The position numbers and the translations under genes were made by a program. The notes beneath the pieces were generated by a model. That model had not been told where the DNA came from. It saw only the letters and a list, made by a program, of their open reading frames with translations, and did not search any database. A stretch of DNA of 64,000 nt from Calcarisporiella thermophila CBS 279.70 (taxonomy: Eukaryota > Calcarisporiellomycota): positions 825,693 through 889,692 of the forward strand of contig NW_027192199.1 in NCBI RefSeq assembly GCF_041956535.1. Direction: 5' to 3'. Shown piece by piece: positions 19,356 through 31,871 of this stretch (position 1 is its first letter; each line of letters starts with the position of its first letter).

Positions 19356-22300
19356 ATGGAGCAAGAATCTGTTAATATGCAAGAGGTACTAGAAGGTCAC
19401 TTTACTCTAGAGCAGCAAGATTTTGAGGGAATGGATAACCCATATTCAGAAACTACAGACAATTTAATATTGAAGGATTACGAAGAGGTCATTATGAACC
19501 AGTTCTCTGAATATATTGTGAGTCAAAAAAAAGGTGAGAGAAATGGAGGAGAAATATTCTTCTGCAATCAGCGACCGGAAGATAGTAAAACCGTAGTGGA
19601 AGGATCAATAGCTTCTTCTTGGCAAGATGCAATGGACACTTGGGATAATAATTGCAGCGAGTCTTCAGTGACACTTGCCTCCGACCAACTCCAACGGGAA
19701 AATTCGTCATTGGAATGCACTTCCTATAACTATTCACGCCAAAGGCGGCAAGACTCACTTCGCCTTAACAACTTGTATAATCTCAATCCTTTTCTCAACA
19801 TTTTTACTCCTGAGCTGCAATGCTCTGGCCCGAACACAATTGCCTACTTCTCCAATAGCGAGCTGCCTACACCTCTAACACCCACAATGTTTTCACCAGG
19901 ATTTTCTAATGCACTTAATGCAATAGAACAAGGAATATTTCCACCAGAATGGTCACTTTCCTTTTCCTATAGCAGTAACATTTTGAGGTGTCCTCAAGTG
20001 ATTGAGCCTGAGTTCATGTTTAACACTACCAATCAAGATTTCTTGAATGCACCAAAAATCGAGAGGAATATAAACACCATTTGTGACGTGAAGGGATCCA
20101 ACTCTGACAGCGAAGGAAAACATAACACCTCCAGTTTATCCCTACAGACTACCTCATTGGATAAAAATTTCAAGTTGCATTCAAAAGGTATTTCTTCCTG
20201 CCAGCCCCCACCCTACAATTCTGCCACGGCAACTCCTTTGAATGCTTTCCCAGACGCAAAGTTGCTTAATGACATGCAGCTGGATCAAGTAGTTAATGAG
20301 TATGTATCATTGACTCGTCTAAAAGACGTGAGTCGTGTGGCCATCATGACCCCAAAAGTAGCAATAAAATCATACGGGAATGAGCGGCGCTTCTTTTGCC
20401 CACCACCAATTGTATTACTACGTGGAAAAATATTGACGAAAAACCCTCAACAGCTTAAGATACATGTGGGGCTCGGACTGTGTGAGTTGGCTCCCGTGAA
20501 CTTAGAGTGGATTGCTTTCTCAAAACCTGAGAATAAAGAAGAAGAAACTGTAGGCCGCTGTGTCGCGAGGCAACTTTATATTCCTGCTGGGCCAGAAGAT
20601 AGAAGAAGACAAGACGCTCGAGTACATTTTGCAGTCAAAGTTGAAACGTCCATCATGAAAGGAGAATTCACGAGCCGAGATATCAAGGTGATTTCAAAGC
20701 CAAGTAAGAAGCGGCAGTGTGTCAAGAATATGGAGAGTAAATACTGACTCAAACTTTTTTTCTTTTCGAGCAAATTGATATTTATCCTAAAGATCTTTGT
20801 ACTTTAATTAGTGTGTATCCACCATGGTGCAACTGTAGCTCTCTATCATCGATATCGTTCTCAAACTGTTACTACTAAATTACTCACTACCTCAACACAC
20901 CCTGAATCGAGAGATACCATGTTTGCCGCCCAACACGGAATATGGGACGTGTATCGAATCTGGATCGTAGATTCCGACCGATTAGCTGCACAAACTTCTA
21001 ATTCTTCGGCCCTGCTTAGTGGCACAGATATTCTTTCGATTGCAGCCCAGGAGGATTGTGAAAGATCAAGCATAATACATTATAACCAGTGCATTGTATT
21101 GCAGTGCGTAAAGTCTGGATTAATCAGCCCGGTATTTATTGTGCGACGTGTAGAAAAGGGCAGCTGGGTGGAGGGTGCTGAAGGTGAAAATAAATCTCAT
21201 AACAGTTATTCGATATATAGCATTGCTTACCGATAGTTAATAATTATTATCAGGGATCGGAGACCCTGTATCCCAACTTCATAAGATAGCATTACAGTTC
21301 GCATCAATTGATTTTGGAGAAGATAGATACAGAGGCAAGTACCTTTCTTTTCTCGACGGGAGTGTAGTGGGAACTTGGGCCATTAGAGGCAGCAAGATGT
21401 ATGAAAAAACAACACTTCAACCTAGCAGCCAATCGCTAGTTCAAAACGAGACTTTTCAATATTCAAATAAGCGGCGTAACAGTGAGCCTAGTCCATCGCC
21501 TGGTGAATCTTCACAAGCCGATTGTACCACAACTCTTGGAGAATTCATCAGCTTAACTAGTAGTGACCTGCTCGATACGTCCTATAAAAAATCTACTACT
21601 TCAAAGAAAGCTCGGGATATTTCGATACATTCAGGCTACCTCCCTTTGCATTCCAGAGCGTTCACTGATGATAGTCCCCCTTCACCTCGCAGACGTCGCA
21701 TTTCAGCCGATGCCATCACATCTAATCCTGGTTTGAAAGTACCCTTCTCACAAATGGCTTACAATCCGCGACGTATCAATAGTCTAGCGAGCTTGCATGA
21801 ATTGAGGAGGATTGGAATGAGTATGGGATCGGGCACTCCGAATACAACTGCAAATCATATGAATAGAGAAGAGAGTGAAATCGAAGATAGAGTTAGAAAA
21901 AAGAAGATCGAAACTAGAACGTTTGATAGAGAAAAGGGGTGGTGGGTGGAGGACGTGGGAGAGCCGGGTGTTTGGACCATTGTTGCCACTGGTTAGTACT
22001 GCTTATTCATTGCTTATTTTGAATATTTACAAGAAACACTTTTTTAGAAACTGTTGAATATACCTTTTCTACTCTCTCCACTGAGTATCCGGTTTACTAC
22101 AATCTTAACCCCGTCCCTAGAATTGATAGTCTCGCTAGTATGAGTGAGAGCTGTCTCGTACTTCATGGCGAAAATCTCCTTACTGAAGGGCTAAAGATAT
22201 ATTTTGGTGAGCAGCGCGTTACTAGCGAGTTCAGGAATCAAGAGGGCCAGGTGATGTGCCGGCTTCCGGAGAAAAAAAATGAATGGGATTCTTTGCCATT

Positions 22301-22448
22301 AAATCAGCATACACAAAAATGGGAGAACTGCCTTGAGCCAAAAGACATAAAAACCTCGCGGAAAAGTGTCCGAGACGATAAGGTTCCAATTCTACTTGTA
22401 CGTCAAGACGGGATTGTATATGATACAGGAAAATCGTGGAGTCTTTAA
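19356..22448 (+). CDS. CSL (RBP-J/Su(H)/LAG-1) family transcription factor
   Basis: Exons 19356-20736, 20812-21183, 21254-21991 and 22048-22448 (donors GTAAAT, GTGAAA, GTTAGT; acceptors TTAG, TCAG, TTTAG) join without frame breaks to 963 aa. The first 330 residues are disordered and acidic. The Rel-like N-terminal domain has the diagnostic KSYGNERRFFCPPP (near 338) and RDIKVISKPSKKRQ (near 442); the beta-trefoil has VALYHRYRSQTVTTK and GDPVSQLHKIALQF; the C-terminal IPT domain has LVLHGENL and PILLVRQDGIVYDTG. About 170 residues rich in Ser and Arg are inserted before the WTIVATETVEYTF strand. CSL proteins bind GTGGGAA-like sites; in fungi, which lack Notch, they act in adhesion, lipid metabolism and cell-cycle control. 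Confidence 0.92.
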
Positions 22449-23243
22449 GCCCGTCCTAGTCAACTTGGCAAATTATGTATACATATTGCGAGTTCAAGTT
22501 GAATTCCTACTCGAATCTTCGTGTATTGTAGTTCAATTGTAGGGTGTTTTGAAGGATTTTTTGGTATTTTTGCTCTTCTTGCTATACTTTTTGTAAAGCT
22601 TTTTCCGATTAATTTCTCAAAATTCTCCAACTTCGAAAATTGTTATCTGCAACTTAAACGTATAAACAACTAGTTTTTGTTAATCTGTGCATGATGCAAT
22701 TTCATTTCATGAAATTTTTATTATATTCAATTTCTTAATATTGGAAAAGCGATATTCTGAAATGCTCGTAATTACAATATATTCACATTTATTCGATGGG
22801 CTTGGAATTGGTCTGCATTCTCAAAAATGGTTGATATAACGTCGAATATGACATTGTCAAATCTCTTACGAAGATCATAGCACAATGCAATGCAATCATA
22901 AAACAACTTCCAGTTATGCCTTGAAAGGGAGTATGCTATTTTACAGGTTCATCCAACTCTGGAAGCAACTGATTTTTGAGAAAAAAACTATCAAAGTATA
23001 TAGAATGGTAGTGCCTTTTATTAATGTAGTCGATTAAAGAACAATTAAACTGTTTCTTTTTTCTGTAATAATTTTTTTCACCAGGCACTCTCGCAAATTT
23101 GTCGACTATACTCCAATGTTACAATAGTGAATAAAGATAATCTATGCACAAAAGATATATGACTACTCGGAATTCTTTGAATACAGGTGCTACCATGCAA
23201 AATTGAAAACTATATATACAATGCAGCCTTAATAATAGAAACG
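22449..23243. other. intergenic, no gene seen
   Basis: Convergent 3' regions, AT-rich. A tandem tgcaatgcaat at about 22885-22898 is noted because a related 9-mer recurs near 43-44 kb. Confidence 0.5.
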
Positions 23244-24237
23244 TTAACTATGGAACATATCGCATATCATCTTCACTCCCAAGTAGTTGACATGATCTTC
23301 CAAGTCGAACTTGGTAACCGAATTAGAACATTTAGGATCCTCATCTTGCAAACACTGTACTGTCTTTTGACCGTTATGCCAAATCTCTACGCCGAAATGC
23401 CGCCACCCGTCTTTGGTTTTGGTTGCCTGTGGCACTGGGTCGGTATTTTCGACGATGCGCTTTGTTTTGATACCAAGTGATTCATAGAATTTAACAAAAT
23501 TCTGATCGCCGGCTCGTGGCTCACCAAAAGTATTTAGTCGTAAGTTAAGATTGGGAAATTGTTTGCGCAGATCGATAACGTTGTAAGTCGCTAGTGCGCC
23601 GCCAAGGCTGTGTCCCAGTACAAGAACCGAATGGTCAGGATGCTCCTGGATAAGTGTTGTAATGGTATTCATCACTATATCACGAGCGTCATTATAAGTT
23701 TCGAAAAAGCCATAGTGCACTTTTGCGCCTTTAGAGTGAGGATAATCGACCTAAGACAATGAAGTAAAAAAATAGGTCATATAACATTTTCAAAAAACTC
23801 AAAGATTCCAATGGGTATAATACCGGAAATGCTTTAATATCTTGTATGAGATTTCTTAGAGTGTTAGTACCACCCCATGAAACTACGATGATTTTCTCCT
23901 TCGAGTCCCGACCGATGAATCCGCGAGAGTCGAACTTTTCTGTTAACCATTTCTTCTCTAGCTGCATTCCCGAAAAATCAGAGCACTCGGCAGGACATGC
24001 AAACGGTGCGGTTATATTGCGACAATTTGCTATGAATGCAAGCTTCACCAGTTGGCGAAGTGCGCCGTATTCATTTTCATTAAGGTTATAGTAGTCTGTA
24101 GTGATGGGTATCTCATCAACTGCAGCTTGAAAATTTGCGATGCCATCGCCATCAGCTGCATCGACAGGGTAAACGCTGCTGTTGGAGGCTAAGGTAATAA
24201 TTGCCACGAGAAGGCAAAGGAGGACTTTGGGTTTCAT
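23244..24237 (-). CDS. secreted class-3 (alpha/beta-hydrolase) lipase
   Basis: Exons 24237-23824 and 23750-23244 (intron GTATTA...CTTAG) give 306 aa. An N-terminal signal peptide of about 28 residues (MKPKVLLCLLVAIITLASNS) leads into a Lipase_3 domain. The nucleophile elbow is GHSLG with Ser186 (VLVLGHSLGGALATYN), the acid is probably Asp242 (VENTDPVPQ) and the base His291 (DHVNYLG). IIVVSWGGTN is the oxyanion-loop region; the usual RGT is WGGT here. Cys pairs (CRN/CPAEC; CLQDEDPKC) fit an extracellular enzyme. Should hydrolyse acylglycerols outside the cell. A tatatata box lies about 60 bases upstream of the start on the minus strand. Confidence 0.88.
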
Positions 24238-24464
24238 ATTGTGGTGCGATTCCTCCTAGGCTACTCTTTTGTTCGAGAGAGATATCCGGAGCGATTTATA
24301 TATAGGCATGCGTGCTCAATTTAACTAGTGGAGAGTCAAAATTGGTGTTCAACAAGTGTGTATGATTAGGATCTATGTAAATGATCGGGTAAAACTGCTA
24401 TTATTTTCTGGATATTTTCAGCAAGAATGTTGCTATTTTAACTACAATACCCGTCTTTCCATCA

Positions 24465-24559
24465 ATGTCGGAGTGGCTGTCTAAAGTATTCGGACTTCCC
24501 AAATTGAATGTTTTTAGGGAACGCTTACCACCCGAATTTGTCAAAAAGATCTTGCTGAA
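24465..24559 (+). CDS. possible first exon of a short gene, doubtful
   Basis: ATG at 24465 opens MSEWLSKVFGLPKLNVFRER and LPPEFVKKILL before a good donor (AA|GTAAGA at 24560). A candidate second exon after cccgtag (24699) would add about 27 residues and stop, but that intron (about 140 bases) is longer than the norm here. The LPPEFVKKIL stretch is faintly F-box-like. Not supported by anything else. Confidence 0.22.
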
Positions 24560-25126
24560 GTAAGACAAGAACTGTAGCGCTTAGCCTATTCCACTCGACA
24601 TTATTTTCTTCACTTGTGATATACTTTCGTGGTTTCACGCTATCCTAATCTTGAAAGAAAATGCCATGCTATTATTAGAACTCTTAATTCTTACCCGTAG
24701 CTTGAGGCTTTGTATTCTCTTCTATTGTATAGAGAGGGTACTTATTGTCTCTAATCTGAACTCGGTGTTATCCGCTCTTTAATATTTTTTTTTTCCCACA
24801 CATTGAGCCTAACGATGTCTGAAATAACTAGAAAATTGACAGATAAAGAAATGTCCAAGGTACATCTTTCCCCCGGTGCTATATGGCTTCCATGCTAAAT
24901 AATTGGTACTAAATATATAGCATTTTAACGCATACTACTTTATTTATTAGAAGGATATTAAGATACGACCAAAAAAGAAGAATTAGTTCTTCATAGGAAA
25001 TATACCATTATCTAAACTCTAACTCGGAATTATTCATATTTCATCATCGAAACCGATTTTGGCTTTACTCTATGTATTTCCTAAGTAATGTGTTTTCAGG
25101 CTATCGTTTGCCCCAATCATCCTATA
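24560..25126. other. intergenic
   Basis: AT-rich, T-runs near 24785; upstream region of the beta-lactamase-like gene. Confidence 0.45.
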
Positions 25127-26943
25127 ATGATGTTAATCCTACTTTTAATTGCATTCTCAGCTGTTGCTGCGGTGCCCTCCCAGTTTCCTTTCACGTCTGC
25201 TACACATGAAACTAATGTGTGCCCTTTCCCTCTGCCATATATTCCCCCTCCGTCATCTTCGCTACATGAACCTCCTCTACAAGCAGCGCTACATGACATT
25301 AAGAAATTGATTCTAAGATTTGAATCTGATTCAAGCGTTAAATCTCTCTCTGTTTCCTTGGTTCAGGGTCAGAATACTCTCTTGACTTACGGACCAGAAA
25401 ATTCCTACTATCTCATAGGTAGCATAACGAAAACCTTTGTGGGGCTACTCATGATGCTTATGCGAGATGAAGGGAAAATTTCACTGGAGGATAAACTAAA
25501 TAAATACATCCCCAGCTTCAAAATTCGAGACCCTTATTATGGAGGGTTCGCGTTGCCCACACTGAGAATGTTGGCTAGCCACGCCGCGGGACTTCCACGA
25601 GAACATTGTCCCGAACCAGATTGCAAAAAATATACTGAGGAACAAGTTTTGGAATATCTCTCTAATTCGGAGCTGCTCCGTCCGTTATACAGCGATACAC
25701 CTGCTTACTCGAATTTAGGAATCTCATTGCTGGGCCATGCTCTTGAGCGAGTATGCGGGAATGAATGGGGCGAATGTTTGAAGACATATGTTTTCAATAG
25801 GTTAGGAATGAACTCGACGGGCACGCTTGCAACTCCTGATCTCGTCGACAATTTCGCCCCGAATCCTTACGGGGATTCTAGCAAGCTTTTTAACGTTGGA
25901 TACGGAAATCCCTCTGGTATAAGTTTTAATATTTGCATATCTGGGTTTTTACTTGAGTTTATACTCTTGTTTTGAAGGTTCTATGTATACAACACTTCAC
26001 GATATCACCAAATTTGCTAAAGCTTTTCTAACCGACCAGCTTGGTCTTCAACCCTACTCTATCGATGAATGGACTCGCGCGCAAACCATACTCCCTGATG
26101 GGGAAACTGCGTTCGGAATGACTTTCGAGCTTTTACGCCCCTCGATTGAGACTGGATGGATGGTCTCCAAGTCAGGCAGTGTACCCGGATACAAATCCAT
26201 TATTTTATTCCACAAACAATTGAAGTTGGGGATCGTGGTTCTGGTAATTGTAGCCTCTCTCGTTTGCATTGGAAACAGAATGATATTTTGAATAATCATT
26301 ACAGGTGGGAGGAGAGAAGCGCCCCATTCTGGTGGCCACTGAAATAATGGAAAAAATTCTTCCTGCAATTAGAGGAAAGTTTGCTGCCTATGCTAAGACT
26401 CGCTATGTAGGCAAGTACGCGGGCGCGACGGATGAATGTACAGTAATGAAAGAGATAAATATTTGCAATGGGACATTGACGGTCGAGCTTAACAAGAACA
26501 AAAACACTCTGCGTGGCGAAGTGGATTTGAATTTTGTGTATTATAACATCACTGTGAACAACCGGTTTCAAGTCCTTCTCGTTCCGGATGAAGCCGATGT
26601 GGACAATAAGGTATGAGAACCATTGAATTTCACAAATGGCCTGTGAATCTAAATAACAGGTGGCATCCTTTGCCCGTGATTTTTGTCGATAACGCAGAGA
26701 TTTTATGTGGAGCCTGTTCTTGAAAATGACGAGGATATATCATGTTTATTCGCGGATTCCATAATAGGGGCAAGTACCAATGGTAAAGGAGTTCCAAACG
26801 ATCTAGTGCACTTCAGTTTCGAGCGTCAACATGAGTCAGACATGGGAAGCGAGATAATTTTTCAGAGGATCCCGAGAGAACGCTCTGCTACAAGTGTAAA
26901 ATGGATGGGGATGAATCTTGAAATGCTGAGACAAAATAACTGA
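25127..26943 (+). CDS. secreted beta-lactamase-like serine hydrolase
   Basis: Exons 25127-25916, 25978-26243, 26305-26610 and 26698-26943 (GT-AG introns of 61-87 bases, all in frame) give 535 aa. Start chosen at the ATG that begins the signal peptide MMLILLLIAFSAVAA; an upstream ATG at 25088 would add 13 unneeded residues. Class-C beta-lactamase/penicillin-binding fold: S99-I-T-K102 (active-site SxxK), Y194-S-N196 (YxN), and KSG in VSKSGSVPGYK as the third motif. The last 170 residues form a separate beta-rich domain (KYVG-like repeats, YYNITVNN), often seen in LACTB-like or D-aminopeptidase relatives. Substrate unknown; an esterase or peptidase is as likely as a lactamase. Lies next to the lipase, divergent. 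Confidence 0.85.
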
Positions 26944-27334
26944 TCCTAGAGCTCTACGAGCACATAGTATCCACCCAGCTAGTGATACACTTATGTCACT
27001 TAAAAGGTTTATCACTATAAGTTATGCTAATTTGGATTGATGAAGAGGCAGAGTAAGGATCTGGGGAAACTCCGCGTTTTTCAATTGGATGATTACCCCA
27101 AGAAAAAAAGAATGAAATTTGAATACAGAAGATTCAATATTCGAACAATAATGAAGCTGTCAAACGTGAACCCTTTAAGGGCGAAACAATATGGAGCAAT
27201 GCATCAGTTGAAGTGGAAATCGACAATAAATCGTTTATTTATACATATTAATCAAAAAATGATTTGGAAAACCGGAACCATGGAACATAGGCGGAGCAAT
27301 GACTCGGGTTTAAGCGTATGTTTTCTTCATTCGA
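26944..27334. other. intergenic; one unsupported frame
   Basis: A 105-codon plus frame at 27037-27354 is basic and rich in Arg/Lys, overlaps the 3' end of the next gene and resembles nothing known. Confidence 0.4.
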
Positions 27335-27688
27335 TTACTGATAGCACTTATTGATAAACTGAGTGGATGACACAGCATACGCACCGCACTCTCTGGCAAA
27401 CCGGTCGCATGTGTCCTGGCAGAGGGCGACGTTCGAGTTGCACCTAGTGTCTCCAAAGCAACTTGGCAGAGTCGACATACAAACGCCTGAGGTCGCGTAT
27501 TTATTCTTGAGACATTCGACGAAGGCGGTAGTGTCCTTCAGCGGCATTGTCCATTTGCAGCTCTGATCACAGCCCTTTGAATTGTCCGTCAGGGAAACGT
27601 ACCATGTTTTGCACTCTTCATTATAAGATTGGGCGTTGACGAACAAGGCCATAGCGCATGCAACCAGGAGTTGAATTTTGAATGCCAT
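27335..27688 (-). CDS. small cysteine-rich secreted protein
   Basis: 117 aa from the ATG at 27688; an upstream frame extension to 27721 is ignored because the signal peptide begins at MAFKIQLLVACAMALFVNAQ. The mature part of about 97 residues has 11 cysteines spaced as ECK, GCDQSCK, ECL, VCM, SCF, RCN, LCQDTC, ECG, KCY, so disulphide-linked and extracellular. No known domain recognised; size and Cys content are those of effector-like or cell-surface small secreted proteins. A tataaaag box about 100 bases upstream supports expression. The odd number of Cys leaves one unpaired. Confidence 0.78.
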   Translation of the reverse strand: MAFKIQLLVACAMALFVNAQSYNEECKTWYVSLTDNSKGCDQSCKWTMPLKDTTAFVECLKNKYATSGVCMSTLPSCFGDTRCNSNVALCQDTCDRFARECGAYAVSSTQFINKCYQ

Positions 27689-29108
27689 TGTGATGTTGTT
27701 AAGAGCAGAGGTAAGAATCAAGAAATTAACGGAGGCTAATGGACGAGTTGATTACGCAGCCGACCTCTTTACCCAAACCATGGTCCTTTTATACTTTCCA
27801 TCCTCCTTTACAATCACCCCATGGCAAATTACAGGCAAATTACGTTGATTAAGCTCTTTCCATTTGCGGGCAATTCTGGGTGCTTTTCGTGGGAATCAAG
27901 AATGAAACCCTAAGCATTGCCCTGAGTCTGGCCTCCAATCTAGATGTACCAACAATAAATAGAGCAGCTAAAACTCTCTTTATTCTCTATCTGCTAAGGA
28001 ATTGGTGCTTTCCCTGGGAATGTATTTTAGCAGACTTGCAATTGAGCGACTAATGTTTGACTCGCTCTGGGACAAGTGTCTGAGATGAGACGATTTGGAA
28101 AATTGAGTGGGGAAGGAACCTTCGATCTAAAATATCCAAAAACATAGTATATCGTTCTAAGATTGAGCTAAAAAGGATATTGCTTTGTTAAATTTGGGAA
28201 AGTGGTATTAGAGGGGAAAAGTAGCCTGATATTGGTGAAAATAATTGTAAAGAAATTCCACGTAGCAGCTCTTGTGCCTTTCCGTGACTGATATTAGTTT
28301 TGATATCCCGCCCGAAGTAAAACAAAGGAAATCTAGGTTTCACTTTTGCCACACGGAATAGAAAGCCGAAGCAGCGGTAATTCAGAACTAATTTTTCTTC
28401 TGATATTTCGAAACCTCTTTTTTTTTAAGACCATGCTCAATTAAAACACTTACATAACATGATTGACCTATCAAAGAATAATAAAATAAAGTAGGCTGCC
28501 AAGAGTAGTATACAATACGGTTTCTAGGCAAAACTAAAGAGATACTTTATGCAACACCAAAGAAAAAGAAAACAGTTAATTGTAAAACGGCTGAAGTTTC
28601 ATTGTAACTTTAGATATTCGATGCAGCTATTACCAAAGCAGAGAGAAGAAGGGCTAGAGGTGCGCACACGATTATGAAGAGAAACAAACAACTAAACTCG
28701 AGAATCAGAAAATCCGCGGTTAAGGTAGAGCGCGAGTCTTGGCAAAGAGATAGTTAATTCCAAGTATGCCCATGGTAGCGAATTTCTCCAACTTTGTAAG
28801 GATATATTATTCAAATATGGATTGATCTGAACGGGGCTCTATCCACGGCAGCAGAGGTTCCTTACACCTGAACTTTGTTCATTCTCAAAGAGTAAAATAA
28901 AATCTCCACGTGGTCTCTTATAATCAAGAATACAACAATTCCTAGAAATACAAGATGAAAATAAGAGCTGATTATAGAAGTGAAAAAAAATAAATGCGTG
29001 AAAATAAAAAAGCAATATACTGAAAGCATGTGTATTTGATAATCCCTATCAAAAGGTATGCCGAAAAAGGAAACCCAGGTATTTTGCCAGGAGTATGACT
29101 GACATTCA
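27689..29108. other. long intergenic stretch
   Basis: AT-rich. A 47-codon open stretch (about 28614-28757), behind a tttag acceptor-like site, reads ATKAERRRARG-like basic sequence but has no partner exon. No gene called. Confidence 0.4.
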
Positions 29109-31716
29109 TTACGAGGCCTCATTTTCTCCAGGAGGCTTTACACTTGTAGCCGCTTTCACTAGCTGCTCCAGGTGATGGCGAACATTACATAACGCAGAAT
29201 AATCACTCCGTATGTCATTGAGCAGTGTCTCCTGACCTTTAAGAAATTGTTGGTCCTGTACAACTGTCTGCAGCTCTTGCTCCCATACTAGTCGCCATTT
29301 AGGCTTCACTGACTTTATACGCTCAGCTTGCACTGATATCGCAGCTTCCAGGATCTCGCTTTTCGCCCCTATTTCAGAGATATGTTCGGGAAGCGGAAGC
29401 AGACCATGCATCGTGGCACTTTGCATCGCATCCACCGTCTCCATCAGTTGTTTCAAATTCTCAGTGAGATACTCTGCCTGCAGAATTAGTTCGGACTTCA
29501 CCTGCCCTATCTCAGCGCGTTCATTAGAAACAGGTGGCGCCTGGCTAGCGTCTTGTGATGAGGTGACTTGATCCCGAATCCTGCGGATGGTGGAGCGAGT
29601 TTCGCACTGGATATGATAATTAAACTCGCGTAACATCTCGAACTGCTGATGAATCTCGCGCAGTTCTTTTTGGTGATTGCGAAGCTTGTTCACGGTCCTT
29701 GCATTGTTCATCGTCGCAGGCGGAGTTGTATCACGAGATTCTGCGGTGGAATTGTCTTCACCAACTGTTTGCGTGGCAGATTCATTGAGATTGGGCATAG
29801 TTGAACCAACTGGCCTCCAATGACGAGAATCGCCTTCGCTCAGATACATTGGATTTTGTTGACGTTGCGCGAACTGTAGAAGCAGATTAGTGTTTGTAGT
29901 CAGACTTTTCTTGAGACTAGCAAGCTCTTGTTCCATTTTCATTCTGTAGCTACTCTCTTCCGCTTTCTGCATTTGCGCATTGGTTTCTAACAGAAGCATA
30001 ACGGAAATCCAGTAAGATGTGAATAGAAAACAAGGGTGGGATAAAAATTCAAAAGCTACCATCGACATTGAGCGAAAGTATGGACCCATTACATATTTCG
30101 CCCACATTTTCCAATTCGTAAGATACTCTTCCATCGGGGGAGTAGATGTAGATGGGCGGAAAATCATATCCTTGAGGTGGTGTATAGCCAAACTTCTCGA
30201 GAAAGTGCACCCGGAGTGCAGAGATGGATAGTTCTCCTTCATGAAGTACCTTTTTCGTCTGCTTATCAACCCTCAGATAGAGCGTGATACCCTTGGACAC
30301 TTCCAAACTCTCTGTACCGTTAAACAGGAAGATCAGAAATCACAGTGAACGCTGTCATGGATGAATATGTCCATACGTTACCTTCAGGCTGGATCTGAGT
30401 TTTTTCAGCGACACTTGATACGTTTGCATTCGTTGGTGAAGTGGAAGGACTATCTTTTGACGATAACACCACCATTTCCCGTTCTTTCTTCCCCTCATCC
30501 CTCTCTGGTGTCTCGTCCGTCACCGTTGAATCAAGCCCAGTTTCTGTTGTCAACTGCCTCGAGTCCTCAGCAAACTTGCCTGGCTGAGAGAAGTACAAGT
30601 CTTTTTTCATAAGCACTGAAGAGCGTCGCTGCAGTCCCTCGCCGTGACTGAGAGCATGATATGCCGCAACAGCTTCGGGATTATTGCTCCACCCAGTCCA
30701 GGCATGCCGGAACTCCGGGTGCATTAGGGTTGGGACGGGTGCACGTCCTGGGTCGGGGAAGAGGTGGAAAGGTATAGGAGTAGTGGGAAAGTTTCCAGCT
30801 GAAGGGCCTACTCCTGGATAATATTCGCGGCCGGGTTGGAATATACCTCTTGGTGGAGGCGTGAGGACGGCCGGAGAGGGTGGATTAAATGGAGCGTGTT
30901 TAGCGGTCGTATCGAGAGCGGAAGGGATAGTTTTCATACTGTTGCTCATTGAGGTGCTTGAAAAGGACGAGGCTGCGTTCTTCATCTCAGGAGAAGTGGG
31001 AATAGGTATAGACTGAGTTGATGAACGTGATTTTTCCTCAGCGTCAGTAGCACCATTGCCATCTTGAATTGAACTTGTTATCTGAGGAGCTTGAGGTGGG
31101 AGTTGATGCTCATGAAAATGTTCTAAATTCGATACTAGATAGCGTACTTCGTCTTGCTTCTGGCGAAGCCCTTGTACTAAAGACAGTATTATCTTGCTGA
31201 TGTCCGGAAAATGAGATTGGAATGCCGCGGGGGGTTCTGCAAACAGAATGTTCAAACACGCTTCCAGCTTCGAAGGAATTAATTTCAACTCCCTAGTACA
31301 AAACCAGCAAGTTAGATAACACAGGCATAACCGACTGAAAAATATAAAAAAAGAATCCACCCTAGCTCGACTCCAAATCTTTGGAATGCCGCATTAGTTG
31401 CATTGAAGTTAATATTCAATGTGCTAAATGCTTCACGACAAATCTCTTCCGGGACTCTGGAGTGAGACCATTCTGAGAGCTGTGTGAGAAGCGTCTTAGT
31501 GGCACGTAACAATCGTCCTATGGGTTGCTCAATTTCATTTATCTAGAGCCAAAGTTGAATCGGGCTGCTGAAGTTAGGAACTATCACATAGTAAAAAATA
31601 AAAATAGAACACACAGGGCCACTCAGCCTACGTGAACTTGCAGGAGTCGAAAGGGATGGGGACACAGACTGTGGGCTCTGTGCCGTGTATTGTCGACCAT
31701 CGACTGATTCCGCCAT
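29109..31716 (-). CDS. BUD6: Bud6/AIP3 actin- and formin-interacting polarity protein
   Basis: Five exons (31716-31615, 31542-31361, 31292-30382, 30311-30060, 29986-29109) join in frame to 774 aa. The N-terminus carries the helical start of the AIP3 family (EQPIGRLLRATKTLLTQLSE), followed by a Pro/Ser-rich linker. The central block ITLYLRVDKQTKKVLHEGEL and LRVHFLEKFGYTPPQ is the most conserved AIP3 segment, and the last 290 residues are coiled coil with basic ends. Bud6 works with formin at sites of polarised growth to nucleate actin cables, as part of the polarisome. Promoter shared with the divergent LARP7-like gene (155 bases between starts). Confidence 0.9.
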
Positions 31717-31871
31717 TGAGTTGAAAGGACATTCGATTCTTTTTCCCTGATCCGAGCACTATTAAGCTCGGACCTTATGTTCTGGCATGACCAAGCCACG
31801 AACCCTTTTACATGCTAACTCACGTTGAACCTTGATTTAATAACCACCGTTGTCCCTTTGAATTAGGGAGA

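Noticed and set aside
28614-28757. Basic 47-codon open stretch behind an acceptor-like TTTAG
   Set aside because: No donor exon, start or homologue could be found; length is within chance.
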